A stretch of 64,000 bases of DNA from Mycolicibacterium sp. CBMA 234 (GCF_009729415.1 NZ_MPKW01000001.1:124001-188000); one strand, 5' to 3'; counted from the stretch's first letter, positions 20,557 to 29,723 are shown. The notes: generated by a model from the sequence alone, not told the origin. A program made the numbers and translations.

Positions 20557-21586
20557 CGTGGTTCCCGATCCGGTAGGTGCGTTGGGCGACGTCATGGAAG
20601 AGTTTCTGCGGGTCGGCGTCCGAGCCGAGGACGTCGAGGATCAACCGGGCGCTGGCCGGGATGCGGTGTCCCGGCTTGTCGATCGGATAGTTCGACGCCC
20701 ACATGGTGCGGTCCGGGCCGAACACCTCGTGGAGGTGCCGAACCAGGGGCGCTCCGTCCTCGGGCCTTCCCCCGAGCAGGGACATACCCAACCCGGAGTG
20801 CTTGGCCACTACATTCGGTAGCGCAGCCAGGGCCGCGATGTCGTCGCGCCACTTCGCCAGTAGTCGTTTGCGCTCGTTCGCTGTTCGGCCGGTGTGGCGG
20901 CCGCGGGCACCGAGGACGCCCACCGGGGTGGCGTAGTGATCCAGCACGAACGTGGTCTGCGGGTACTCCCGAGCAAGTACAAGTGTGTCGGGCAATTGGT
21001 GTGCGTACGACCAGATCTCGAAGCTGAGCCCGCGTTCGGCGACGGCGGCGAACCCGTTCAGGAAGTCGCGATTCGCGAATACGCCTGGCTTGTCGGCGAA
21101 GTCGCGCACGCCGGGGTCCGGATGATGGGTTCCCGAGAACCGGATGCCGCGAACCAGGGGGCTGGCTGCCTGATGGGCGTCGAGGACATCGGCGATGTCA
21201 CGGCATCGCGGATCGGCATGCGCCACAATCGCGCCCAGCCGGGGTGCGCCGTTGATCCCGAACGGGAGGGCGCTGACCCACCGGGTTTCGTCCACTGCCT
21301 CGGCGTGCGCAGACGTCTTCCAGCCGGCCTCGATGTGCACGACCGCACCGACCGGCAGCTCATCGGCATCTCGGCGGTAATCGCCGGGCAGATATGGCTT
21401 GAGAATGTGGTGTGGGTCGCCGATGAACTCGCGGTCAGCTTGCGGCGACACGTACCGCATGACTCTCGGGATTCGCGGAATCGGCCGCAGCAGACGGGCT
21501 TTCCCGCTGACATGGCGGGGCGTGGCGTAGGGGTCCCACTGGTGGATGTGCGGGTCGATGACCGATGCAGGCAAGGTGTGTGTCAT
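20543..21586 (-). CDS. TIM-barrel amidohydrolase (amidohydrolase-2 family)
   Basis: 347 residues from ATG at 21586, fixed by an ATGA overlap with the upstream hydrolase. DPHIHQWDP at the N-terminus is the metal-binding HxH of the amidohydrolase-2 family that includes 2-pyrone-4,6-dicarboxylate lactonase and related decarboxylases. FVLDHYATP and the late SNYPID segment fit the same barrel. It could open a lactone made by the monooxygenase, which suits a Baeyer-Villiger route; that is inference from context. Confidence 0.88.
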   Translation of the reverse strand: MTHTLPASVIDPHIHQWDPYATPRHVSGKARLLRPIPRIPRVMRYVSPQADREFIGDPHHILKPYLPGDYRRDADELPVGAVVHIEAGWKTSAHAEAVDETRWVSALPFGINGAPRLGAIVAHADPRCRDIADVLDAHQAASPLVRGIRFSGTHHPDPGVRDFADKPGVFANRDFLNGFAAVAERGLSFEIWSYAHQLPDTLVLAREYPQTTFVLDHYATPVGVLGARGRHTGRTANERKRLLAKWRDDIAALAALPNVVAKHSGLGMSLLGGRPEDGAPLVRHLHEVFGPDRTMWASNYPIDKPGHRIPASARLILDVLGSDADPQKLFHDVAQRTYRIGNHDEIA

Positions 21587-22302
21587 AGCGCGGCCTCCGG
21601 TGCGGGCGACATCCCACGCAGGATTGCCGCGGTCACCGCTGCGGGTTGCTCCCACGGCGGGGTGTGGCCGCTCGCGGGAAGGGTCGTCACCAGCATGTGG
21701 GGAATGCGCTGGTAGTCATCGACCGCGCTGGAGGCCACGCGCTGGTCGCGTAGGCCGAACACGACGTGGGCGGGGCACGCCAGTGCGGCGAGCCGGTCCG
21801 GCAATGTTCGCTCGGCAAGGTAGGCGTCGATGGCATGGGTCGAGCGCAGGAAGGCCTGCAGGCCGGTGGCACGCAGGTCCCGGATGAAGACGTCGGGTAC
21901 CTCAAAACCGGGAGCGAACGCCGAGGACAGCCCCTTGCGGACAACCGACTCCGGCATGGCGTTCCAGACGGCCCGTCCGATGACCGGCAGCCCCAGCACT
22001 CGTTCAGAGCCGCGAGCGCTGATCCGGCTGGCGATGGTCGGCGGGGTGTTCACCAAGATGATGCTTTCGACCAGGTGGGGAAACTGCTCGGCGATCGCGG
22101 TGGCGACAAGGCCACCCATCGAGTGACCGACCAGAGTGAACGGCCCGTCGCGTCGGTCGAGGGTCGCGCCGATCTGTTGGCTCTCTGCGTTAATGCTGGC
22201 GGCGCCCCGCAGTCGCAGCGTCAGCGCGTCGGGCAGGTCGGGGGTGATCTTGCTCCAAACAACGGGGGAGCCCCCGAGTCCGTGGATCAGCGCGATGCTC
22301 AT
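21583..22302 (-). CDS. Alpha/beta-fold hydrolase
   Basis: 239 residues with the oxyanion HGLGG near the N-terminus, the nucleophile elbow GHSMGG near residue 82, an acid in VFGLRDQR and the catalytic histidine in SGHTPPW. The fold is complete but short at the N-terminus. It is coupled to both neighbours by 4-bp overlaps. It is a likely esterase for an ester produced by the upstream monooxygenase, a pairing seen in other BVMO operons. Confidence 0.92.
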   Translation of the reverse strand: MSIALIHGLGGSPVVWSKITPDLPDALTLRLRGAASINAESQQIGATLDRRDGPFTLVGHSMGGLVATAIAEQFPHLVESIILVNTPPTIASRISARGSERVLGLPVIGRAVWNAMPESVVRKGLSSAFAPGFEVPDVFIRDLRATGLQAFLRSTHAIDAYLAERTLPDRLAALACPAHVVFGLRDQRVASSAVDDYQRIPHMLVTTLPASGHTPPWEQPAAVTAAILRGMSPAPEAAL

Positions 22303-23147
22303 GCGGTGAGCTCACGCTCCCGAATCTCGGCCTCGAGTGCCGGCACGGTGCGCCCGGCGCGCAGCATGACGAGGCGATCCCACAGAGCGCCGGTGAAGAA
22401 ACTGCGGGCCTTGTCGACAATGGAAAGTGCTTTGGGCACATAGATTTTCCGGTCACGTTCGCCGATCGCGTCGACGAAGGCCGCGGCACAATCCTCGACC
22501 GTGGTGACGACGTTGAACGGCCACGGCAGGGAGGCGATGCCGTTGCTGACCGAGGCCAGCTCGCGTTGGGCGTCATACATCGGAGTCCGGATCCATGCCG
22601 GGTGGGCGACTCCCACTGCGACTCCCTTGTGGGCCACCTCAAGGCGCAGTGCCCCGGCGAAGGCTTCGACGCCGGCCTTCGAGGCAGCGTAGGACGATCC
22701 GCCGGGAACGTTCTTGAGGGCCGCCGCGGAGGACACCAGCAAGAAATAGCCACGGCGGTCGGTGACGTGGGGGAGGGTTGCGTGCACGGTGCGGATCACG
22801 CCGCTGAGGTTGACGTCGACGGTGCGGACCAGCGACTCGATCCGGCTTACGGCCACGGTGCCCGCTTCGGCGACGCCCGCGTTGGCCACCACCACGTCGA
22901 TGCCGCCAAACACTGAAACCGCCTGCTGGACTGCATCTTCCAGGCCTTCGCTGTTGGTAACGTCGGCCTGAATGGCGAGATGACGGGCTGAATTGTCCAG
23001 GGACCGGACGAGCGCCTCGACCGCGTTGAGGTCGCGGTCGAGCAGCACCACGCGCGCACCGCGACCGGCGAGTTGGCGGGCGGTTTCGGCGCCGATGCCC
23101 GATCCCGCTCCGGTGATCAGGACGACGGTGTCGTGCAGCGATGTCAT
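22299..23147 (-). CDS. Short-chain dehydrogenase/reductase
   Basis: 282 residues from ATG at 23147, which overlaps the monooxygenase stop by 4 bp. It shows GAGSGIGAE, NAGVAEAG, an SSAAAL catalytic serine strand and YAASKAG. The C-terminal extension (IVDKARSFFTGALWDRLV) resembles the membrane-associating tail of mycobacterial SadH-type SDRs. It probably makes the ketone substrate of the monooxygenase or reduces its product. Confidence 0.93.
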   Translation of the reverse strand: MTSLHDTVVLITGAGSGIGAETARQLAGRGARVVLLDRDLNAVEALVRSLDNSARHLAIQADVTNSEGLEDAVQQAVSVFGGIDVVVANAGVAEAGTVAVSRIESLVRTVDVNLSGVIRTVHATLPHVTDRRGYFLLVSSAAALKNVPGGSSYAASKAGVEAFAGALRLEVAHKGVAVGVAHPAWIRTPMYDAQRELASVSNGIASLPWPFNVVTTVEDCAAAFVDAIGERDRKIYVPKALSIVDKARSFFTGALWDRLVMLRAGRTVPALEAEIRERELTA

Positions 23148-24616
23148 GCGGTCAGCTCCCTTGCAGAGGTCAGAGTGTGGTCGGCCGGGCGGAATTGCCG
23201 GGTCTTGAATCGGTAGGCGAGCGTGGTGGAGGGCCAGAGATTGCTGTTCCGTCCGGTCGAATCGAGGTACCAACTGGTGCAGCCGCCGGACGTCCACACG
23301 CTGCCCTCCGTGAGTTTGTCGACTTCGGCGACGAACTCGTTCTGCGCCTGGGGCGTCGGCTCGATCTCGGCCACTCCGTGGTCGCGGCAATAGCGCACCG
23401 CGTCGACGACATAGGAGGTCTGGTTCTCGAACATCTCGATGACCGAGTTGTGGCCGAGGCCGATGTTGGGGCCGTGCATCAGATAGGCGTTGGGGAAGCC
23501 CGCCACCGTGGTGCCGAGGTAAGCGCGCGGGCTGTTGTGCCAGGCCTGTGCCATGGTCTGGCCGTCCGGCCCGTAGATGCGGTCGGTGAGCGGCAGACCG
23601 TCGGTCTTGAATCCGGTGCCCAGGATGATGGCGTCAACCGCGTGCAGGACGCCGTCGTTGTCGATGACACCGTTCGCGGTGATCTCGCGGATGCCACTGG
23701 TGACGACGTCGGCATTGGTTTGGCCAAGCGCCGCCCAGTAGTCGTTGGAGAGCAGGATGCGTTTGCAGCCGAGGCGATAGTCGGGGGTCAGCTTGGCGCG
23801 CAGGACCGGGTCGGACACCTGTGACTCGAGATGTTTGAGCGCGGCCCGTTCGGCGATCTTCATCGCGACGGGGAACCGGAACGCGTACACCATCAGTTCC
23901 CGCTCGGCGAAGATGCGGGTGCGCTCGGCGTACTGCAATACCGGAAGAGCGCGGAAAAGTGCCTTCCTCCAGCCGCTGATCGGCGCATCGTGGCGCGGCA
24001 TAACCCATGGGGCGGTGCGCTGAAATAGCGTGAGTCGCTTGACTTTCGGCTGAATTGCGGGCACGAACTGAATGGCCGAGGCGCCCGCGCCGATCACGGC
24101 GACCCGCTTGCCGCTCAGGTCGACGGAGTGGTCCCAGCGCGCGGAGTGGAACATGTCGCCGGCGAAGCGATCCAGTCCGGGCAATTGCGGGACGACCGGG
24201 TCGGCGAGCGCGCCGGTGGCCACCACCATGTGTTCGGCGACGATTTCCCCGCCTGCCGTGTTCAACCGCCAATTCGCCTGGGCGCTGTCCCAGCGTGCTT
24301 CGTCGACAGGGGTGTTCAGCCGCAGATGTGGCTGCAACCCGTAATCGTCGGCCACCTTCTTCAGATAGGTCTGGATCTCAGCCTGCCGGGCAAAGGTGTG
24401 GTTCCAGTCGGGGTTGGGGGCGAAGGAGTAGGAGTAGACGTGGCTCTGGACGTCGCAGGCGGCGCCCGGGTAGTTGTTGTCGCGCCAGACGCCGCCGACA
24501 TCGCCGGCGCGTTCGAGGATGGTCACGTCGAAGCCGGCACGGCGCAGCTGGATCGCGGCGCCCAGACCGGCGAAACCTGAGCCGATAATGGCGACGTGTG
24601 TCGTGGTGGGTTTCAT
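23144..24616 (-). CDS. Flavin-containing (Baeyer-Villiger-type) monooxygenase
   Basis: 490 residues from ATG at 24616. GSGFAG (residues 12-17) binds FAD and GAGASA binds NADPH. Between them is FAGDMFHSARW, an exact match to the Baeyer-Villiger fingerprint FxGxxxHxxxW. It is first in the five-gene run monooxygenase-SDR-hydrolase-amidohydrolase-SDR, a plan that recalls the mymA operon of M. tuberculosis, but with an amidohydrolase added and a PucR regulator instead of VirS. Substrate unknown; a cyclic or long-chain ketone is plausible. Confidence 0.94.
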   Translation of the reverse strand: MKPTTTHVAIIGSGFAGLGAAIQLRRAGFDVTILERAGDVGGVWRDNNYPGAACDVQSHVYSYSFAPNPDWNHTFARQAEIQTYLKKVADDYGLQPHLRLNTPVDEARWDSAQANWRLNTAGGEIVAEHMVVATGALADPVVPQLPGLDRFAGDMFHSARWDHSVDLSGKRVAVIGAGASAIQFVPAIQPKVKRLTLFQRTAPWVMPRHDAPISGWRKALFRALPVLQYAERTRIFAERELMVYAFRFPVAMKIAERAALKHLESQVSDPVLRAKLTPDYRLGCKRILLSNDYWAALGQTNADVVTSGIREITANGVIDNDGVLHAVDAIILGTGFKTDGLPLTDRIYGPDGQTMAQAWHNSPRAYLGTTVAGFPNAYLMHGPNIGLGHNSVIEMFENQTSYVVDAVRYCRDHGVAEIEPTPQAQNEFVAEVDKLTEGSVWTSGGCTSWYLDSTGRNSNLWPSTTLAYRFKTRQFRPADHTLTSARELTA

Positions 24617-24696
24617 GGCTTCAAGCGTCCGCCCAATATGTGCTTCAGGAGATAGGCGGATCACTAACGTTTGTGCCGCGCGATTGTGCAGCCGCA

Positions 24697-24702
24697 TAAA
24701 AT
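24697..24702 (+). promoter_or_regulatory. -10 element of a probable leaderless PucR transcript
   Basis: TAAAAT ends six bases before the ATG at 24709. In mycobacteria a TANNNT box at this distance usually places transcription start on the A of the ATG, giving a leaderless mRNA. No ribosome-binding site precedes the gene, which agrees. Confidence 0.45.
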
Positions 24703-24708
24703 CTAGCC

Positions 24709-25845
24709 ATGGCACTTGATGGTGAAGACACGGCCCGACAGCGGCTGGCGCACCTCGTGGACCGGATCGAGCCTCGCCTGGATGAGATTGCCGCGGACTT
24801 GACCCGCTACTACCGGGAGACCATCCCGGTGTACGACCAGGTTGACCAAACTTCGATCCGGAAAAACACCCGCGACACCTTGGATTTGATCGTGGAATCC
24901 GTGCGCAATCCAGATCAGGCATCCAGCCTGCGTGGACTCACCGCCCTGGCCCGGGGGTGGGCTGACCAGCAGATCCCGCTCGACCTGGTCGCGCACAGCC
25001 TGCAGGTCGGCGCGCGACGGGTGTTCGCGCTGGTGCGTGAGGAAGCGCTGACCGCCGGTGTTTCGGCCGACGATATCAATGCCATGCAGGACTTCGCCTG
25101 GGCGTGGGCGACCGATCACGCCGCCGCGGTTCAGGAGGTGCAGCAGGAACGTGCGCTCGCCGGGGCGGCCCGCAAGGCCGATTTCATCCGCAGGCTGATC
25201 ACTGGGGCCCTACCCAAACCAATGCTGGAGGCCGAGGCGAAATTTCATCGTATCGATCTCGGCGCGGATTACCACGTTGCGTGCGCGGACTGGGATGACA
25301 CTCCGTCGACTTCGGAGCTGGCGGCGGGGCTGCGGCGCGGCGCGACCGCCGCATTGCCGGCCGTCGATGCCGTGATCGACGGCAAGATTGTTGCGTTGCT
25401 GCCTCAACGGCCTCAGCTGCGCGTGGCGCGGCCGGTCGGGATCAGTCCGGCGGTGCTGCCGCATGACGCGCCGGATGGTTACCGGCGTGCGATGGAAGCA
25501 TTGGAAGTTGCCACCAGGTATGGCCGGCAGGGATTGGTCGACCTATCCGATCTTGGGTCACTCGCGCTACTTGACCAGGCCTATGACGCCGCCGCGCTTC
25601 TGGATGCCAGGCATCTCAACCCGGTCCGCTCTTTGGGCCGTCCCGGTGCCGAAATCCTCGCCACCGTCACCGCTTACCTCGAACACGACCAGAGGGTCGA
25701 AGAGACTGCAAACTCACTATTCGTGCACCGCAACACCATTCGCTACCGGCTGACCCGGTTCGCCGAGCTTTCCGGGTTGGACATCGACCGCACCGGCGAC
25801 TTCGTTCTCGCCTGGTGGTTACTCAACCGGCAGAACGAATCCTGA
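24709..25845 (+). CDS. PucR/CdaR-family transcriptional regulator
   Basis: 378 residues. The N-terminal ~160 residues are helical and resemble the RsbRD/RsbT-type sensor part of mycobacterial PucR proteins. A GGDEF-like CdaR domain follows. The C-terminus carries the PucR helix-turn-helix (VEETANSLFVHRNTIRYRLTR, near 345). It is divergent from the monooxygenase operon across 92 bp that hold a TCCGCC-N21-GGCGGA repeat, so it is the likely regulator of that operon. Confidence 0.92.
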   Translation: MALDGEDTARQRLAHLVDRIEPRLDEIAADLTRYYRETIPVYDQVDQTSIRKNTRDTLDLIVESVRNPDQASSLRGLTALARGWADQQIPLDLVAHSLQVGARRVFALVREEALTAGVSADDINAMQDFAWAWATDHAAAVQEVQQERALAGAARKADFIRRLITGALPKPMLEAEAKFHRIDLGADYHVACADWDDTPSTSELAAGLRRGATAALPAVDAVIDGKIVALLPQRPQLRVARPVGISPAVLPHDAPDGYRRAMEALEVATRYGRQGLVDLSDLGSLALLDQAYDAAALLDARHLNPVRSLGRPGAEILATVTAYLEHDQRVEETANSLFVHRNTIRYRLTRFAELSGLDIDRTGDFVLAWWLLNRQNES

Positions 25846-25890
25846 TCTATCGAATCGGTTCCGAGTCGCAGGGGAGGTGCCGGTATTTCG

Positions 25891-26892
25891 CTACTTCTCA
25901 CTCTCGCGCTTGCGGACGGCCCGCAGCCAGGCCCAGAGTGCGATCAGTGGAATCAGGAGGCCGCCGATCCCCAGGACCAGGAATCGAGTCAGACCGGTCA
26001 TGTGACCGACGAGCCAGTCGAAGTTCTGCCCAAAGAAGCCGGTCACAAAAGTCAGCGGCAGAAAGATGGTCGCGAGGACGGTCAGGCGTTCCATCGTGGC
26101 GCTTTGTTGCACACTGACTTGGGTCTGCTCAACCGCGACCACGGCGATGTTCGCCTGCAGGATGGTGGCCAGCAGATCGCGCTGCGCCGACACCTCTTCG
26201 TTGATCAGTTGGAGGCTGTCGTGGACGTCGCGCAGGTAATGCGCCACCGGCGTATCCACGGCATCGCGTTCGGCGGCGGTCAGCACCGACAGCAGCGGGT
26301 GGACTGCCCGGTAAAAGTTGCTGACTTCGCGGCGTAGAAGGTAAATCCGCTCGGTGGGGGCGACGGCGCCGGAGAATACGGTGCCTTCGACTTCTTCGAT
26401 GTCGTGTTCGAGGCCGGCGACCACGGGGCCGTATGTGCGCACCACCTGGTCAAGGACCGCCCAGAGCACCGACGCGGTGCCGATTTGCAGGAGTTCGGGA
26501 TGCTCTTGCAGGCGAGCCCTGGCGGCGTGCAGCTCGCTGGCGACCCCCTGGCGGACGGTGATGACGAAATTGGGGCCGACAAAGATGCTGATCTCGCCGA
26601 AGTCGACTTCTTCGCGGTCGTCGTCGTAGCGAGCGGTACGCAGAATCACCAGTTGTACGTCGGGTTCGAAATGCTCGATCTTGGGCCGCAGGTGAAACGT
26701 CCCGGCGTCCTCGACTGCCAACTCATGCAGGTCGAAAGCCTCTCGGACGCGGGCCATTTCGTCGGCGGTCGGTTCGAACATCCCGAGCCAGACGAATCCG
26801 CCCTCACGGCACCGGCGTGCCGCGTCGTCGATGGGCATTGCGGCCTCACCCTGACGCACGCCGTCCAGGTAGTGCGCGCAATCAACAATCAT
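25891..26892 (-). CDS. CorA-family divalent cation transporter with GQN motif
   Basis: 333 residues from ATG at 26892, preceded by GGGAGA; a TTG four codons upstream is a poor start. The large N-terminal cytoplasmic domain and long stalk helix are followed by two C-terminal membrane helices. The pore-mouth signature, GMN in classical CorA, reads FFGQNFD here. GxN variants are known in CorA relatives and may change ion choice towards zinc or others. The last residues are basic (RAVRKRES). It is convergent with pucR. Confidence 0.92.
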   Translation of the reverse strand: MIVDCAHYLDGVRQGEAAMPIDDAARRCREGGFVWLGMFEPTADEMARVREAFDLHELAVEDAGTFHLRPKIEHFEPDVQLVILRTARYDDDREEVDFGEISIFVGPNFVITVRQGVASELHAARARLQEHPELLQIGTASVLWAVLDQVVRTYGPVVAGLEHDIEEVEGTVFSGAVAPTERIYLLRREVSNFYRAVHPLLSVLTAAERDAVDTPVAHYLRDVHDSLQLINEEVSAQRDLLATILQANIAVVAVEQTQVSVQQSATMERLTVLATIFLPLTFVTGFFGQNFDWLVGHMTGLTRFLVLGIGGLLIPLIALWAWLRAVRKRESEK

Positions 26893-27088
26893 GCCGTCTC
26901 CCAACAGAATTCGCGTCGACGCCGGGCTCGGTGCCGAACGGAGTTAAGCCGTCGAACCTGTGCGGAGAATGTGATTCAGCTGCGAGTTCCCTAGTGCTTT
27001 GCGGGCCCAAGAATTCGCCAAGGTGATCGGCGCATGGTTTGCCTGACGGCCGCAGAGAAGGTCGGCGGACTAGCGGAAGCAGAGTGGA

Positions 27089-27436
27089 ATGATGAAGCGA
27101 GTGATTACCGGCCTGGCCGCTGCGGCGGCGGTGTTCGGCGGCGTTGGGCTGGCAGGATTGGGCTTGGGCAGTGGCACCGCCCAAGCTGTCACCGGCCCTC
27201 ATCAGTGGTGCCCAGGGGACTCCATGTGGATCTCCGGCAACCATGTGACGAACCCCGTGATTTGGGACGAGGGCGTCTGCCACACCTATTACATGGTGCA
27301 ATTCGGCCACGGCAATGTGGCTCAAAACGTTTGGGACGGCCCCAATCCGCCAGAAGATGACCCGCCGGCACCCCCCGCTCCCAATCCGCTGCCGGGGATG
27401 TGTTGGTCCCTGTTCATTCCCGTGCCCTGCCGGTAA
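27089..27436 (+). CDS. Small secreted protein, Pro-rich C-terminus
   Basis: 115 residues with a clear Sec signal peptide (MMKR, then an Ala/Gly/Leu core, cleavage near AQAV at about residue 33). The mature part has four cysteines (CPGD, VCHTY, GMCWS, VPCR), enough for two disulfides, and a proline-rich tail. Similar short tryptophan/cysteine secreted proteins are common in mycobacteria and have no known function. No confident family name can be given. Confidence 0.8.
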   Translation: MMKRVITGLAAAAAVFGGVGLAGLGLGSGTAQAVTGPHQWCPGDSMWISGNHVTNPVIWDEGVCHTYYMVQFGHGNVAQNVWDGPNPPEDDPPAPPAPNPLPGMCWSLFIPVPCR

Positions 27437-27487
27437 AGCGCCTGGCATGATGGCCGCCGGGGACACAACAAGACTTGGGGGAGAGTC

Positions 27488-28003
27488 ATGGATCCGAATC
27501 GCGCCGAGATGGTCATTGGGCCGGCCACCGCGTCACGCACAGCGAACGACGCACTTTGGCTGATCTTCCGGCAACCGATGGTGTTCTTCGTCATCGGTCT
27601 GGGCTACGCGTGCGTCCTCGCGGCGATATCGGTGAATAAGGGGGACCTCCAGACCGCCGTGTTGCAGGTGGTGTTGCCGACGCTGCTATTCGCGCTGTGC
27701 GTCGTGATGATGCGAGCGATGGCGCGCCGGACGCTGCCGTGGAGTACGCCGGGGACTCTGGTACGCACCGAATTCGGTCCCACCGCACTGACTGTGTGGG
27801 TACTCGACCCCTCCGGACAGCCCGCGCGCACGTACACCTGCGCCTATCCGACCATCAAGCGAGTGCGATTCGGCCGCCGAACCGTCGCCTTTGCGCATAT
27901 GGTCAGCGTGCCTCAGGGGTTGTCCGGCCTGTTTCCACGTGAGCTGGTGCCGGACGGTGCCCGAGATCTGCTGGCGCAATTCACCAAGGCGGGCGGACGC
28001 TAG
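27488..28003 (+). CDS. Small membrane protein with two N-terminal helices
   Basis: 171 residues, ATG with a GGGGGAGAG site. Two hydrophobic helices lie at about 31-50 and 58-74 (VFFVIGLGYACVLAAI; VVLPTLLFALCVVMM), followed by a ~95-residue cytoplasmic domain rich in beta strands (GPTALTVWVLD, TYTCAYPTIKRVRF). The layout is like YcxB-type or PH-like membrane proteins. I do not recognise a specific family. It ends 157 bp before the PycTM-like gene and could be cotranscribed with it, but the gap is AT-richer and may carry a separate promoter. Confidence 0.75.
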   Translation: MDPNRAEMVIGPATASRTANDALWLIFRQPMVFFVIGLGYACVLAAISVNKGDLQTAVLQVVLPTLLFALCVVMMRAMARRTLPWSTPGTLVRTEFGPTALTVWVLDPSGQPARTYTCAYPTIKRVRFGRRTVAFAHMVSVPQGLSGLFPRELVPDGARDLLAQFTKAGGR

Positions 28004-28160
28004 GTCGGGGTCCCACACAGTCGGCGCGCGGATGCGGTCCGGCAAACCTGATATTCGACTTCTGCATTGCTGAATTCCGTGCAACAGCGCTCCTGCGTCA
28101 AATACGCTTGCTGTGCCAGCAAATTGCTGTGGCTGAATGGGCTTCTGTTCGGAGGACCAG

Positions 28161-28883
28161 ATGAATGAGCCAGCCCCGGTGGATATCTCGGTGAAATTCG
28201 CTGCCGCACTGGACGAACTAACACAGAAGCTCAAAGAAGGTTCCTTCGAAGCCGTCGTCAGGCTGGCGCCGGACACACCGCCACCGCCCAATCAAGCAGC
28301 GATAGATACAGGGTGGCGGATCTTCACTGCGCTCTGCGATTGGAACGGCAAGGTCGATACGAAAGCTGCGTTCACCATGACGATCGATACGGCCGTTATC
28401 GCCGGCGTCGTGGCTCTCACGCATACCGGCGAACATTTCGCCAAGCTAACTGGACCTGCCCTGCACTTTCTGTGGGTCGGGACGATCCTCACGGCGTTGT
28501 CAGCCCTCTGCGCCGCGCTAGTGGTATCGCCGATCTTGCGTCCACAGTCCGAGCTCTACGACGAGGCTCAGAAAGGAAGTTTCATCTACTTCGGTCACCT
28601 GGCCTCTCTGGAGAAGGCCGATATCAAAGACCGTCTCACCAAGTTTGACCTCCTCGATGCGCTGTCGCACGAGTTGGTCAACGCGAGTAAGAATGCTTGG
28701 GTCAAGCATCGCTTGACCCAAGTGGCGCTCTTTTTGGTCGCCGTCGGCGGCGTTTTTCTACTCGTCACAGTGCCGGCACACGACAACAACTACGCGTGGG
28801 GACTTCTCGCAGCAATCCCGGCGGTGTTTCTCGTATTTGCTCACATCTTTCGACGCTTGTGGTGGAACCGCTTAAAGCCATGA
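28161..28883 (+). CDS. Pycsar-type transmembrane effector (PycTM/DUF5706-like)
   Basis: 240 residues from ATG at 28161 with a CGGAGGA site. After ~50 polar residues comes a WNGKVDTKA block (DTKA at 66-69) leading into helix 1, then helix 2, a cytoplasmic stretch with FIYFGHLASLEKADI and LSHELVNASKNAWVKH, and helices 3 and 4. This order (D-T-K-A, two helices, YFG(D/H)I segment, N-S-x-x-K stretch, two helices) is what I know of the PycTM family, which kills infected cells by membrane damage after sensing cyclic CMP or UMP. No nucleotide cyclase is adjacent. The next gene, 3 bp downstream, is uridine-kinase-like. The family call rests on pattern recognition. Confidence 0.82.
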   Translation: MNEPAPVDISVKFAAALDELTQKLKEGSFEAVVRLAPDTPPPPNQAAIDTGWRIFTALCDWNGKVDTKAAFTMTIDTAVIAGVVALTHTGEHFAKLTGPALHFLWVGTILTALSALCAALVVSPILRPQSELYDEAQKGSFIYFGHLASLEKADIKDRLTKFDLLDALSHELVNASKNAWVKHRLTQVALFLVAVGGVFLLVTVPAHDNNYAWGLLAAIPAVFLVFAHIFRRLWWNRLKP

Positions 28884-28886
28884 TCG

Positions 28887-29555
28887 ATGTCAATGAGTGT
28901 TGATACCAGCCCGGGCAACGTCGTGCACTTGGTCGCAAAGCGAATACCTTTGTCAGAGAACGGACACTGTCCGAGAGTTGCGATCGACGGACCAGACGGA
29001 GCCGGAAAAACTTACTTCGCAGACGAATTGGCCGCGATTCTGCAGGCGCAGCAATGCCCCGTGGTGCGAGTCTCACTCGACGACTTCCACAACACTCGGG
29101 CCGTGCGCTACCGGCTCGGTCACGATTCCCCAGAGGGCTTCTGGTTGGACTCCTACCACTACGAACGATTCCACGCCGACGTGCTCACACCGTTCTCGCC
29201 GGGCGGATCACGAAGTTACCGGGTTGCCGCTCATGACCTGAGTACTGACGCGATTCTGAACCCAGCGCCTCGGATTGCAGCACCTGGAACGGTGCTTGTT
29301 GTCGACGGAATCTTCCTGCACCGCAATGAACTCGCCGAGTGTTGGGACTTTTCGGTCTTCCTCGACGTGCCCTTCTCCGAAACTGCGCGACGAATGGCTC
29401 TTCGTGACGGCACCAACCCCGATCCGGAGCATCCCAGCATGCGGCGTTACGTCGAAGCCCAACGGCGCTACTTCAGAGAATGCAACCCGCAACAGCGGGC
29501 GACAGTTCTGATCGACAATCGCGGACTCGGTCGTCCCGTGGTCGTTCGTGCGTGA
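28887..29555 (+). CDS. Uridine kinase-like P-loop phosphotransferase
   Basis: 222 residues with Walker A DGPDGAGKT near residue 39, SLDDFHN (the base-binding and catalytic DDF of uridine/phosphoribulokinase-type kinases), the VVDGIFLHRNEL Walker B-like strand and RDxxxR-type lid residues near 180. It lies 3 bp after the PycTM-like stop, so the two are cotranscribed. It would phosphorylate uridine or a related nucleoside. In this setting it may modulate pyrimidine nucleotides sensed by the effector, which is inference only. ATG at 28887 or 28893 is possible. Confidence 0.88.
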   Translation: MSMSVDTSPGNVVHLVAKRIPLSENGHCPRVAIDGPDGAGKTYFADELAAILQAQQCPVVRVSLDDFHNTRAVRYRLGHDSPEGFWLDSYHYERFHADVLTPFSPGGSRSYRVAAHDLSTDAILNPAPRIAAPGTVLVVDGIFLHRNELAECWDFSVFLDVPFSETARRMALRDGTNPDPEHPSMRRYVEAQRRYFRECNPQQRATVLIDNRGLGRPVVVRA

Positions 29556-29723
29556 CTGAATCGGATAGGCCTGGCGCGTCTTTGGTGACGCCGTCGTGTC
29601 CCGAGGACATTGAGGAGGCGCCACCTGTCACGCACCACCGAAGTGGCTCGGTTATGGTCGTGACCGGGCCGGGGAAACAGCCACAACATGACGTGCACCA
29701 CAGGAACGCGCGAGAGGAAGCAC

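Noticed and set aside
19681..24616. Calling the monooxygenase run the mymA operon
   Set aside because: Gene content only partly agrees (amidohydrolase added, PucR instead of VirS), so only a resemblance is claimed.
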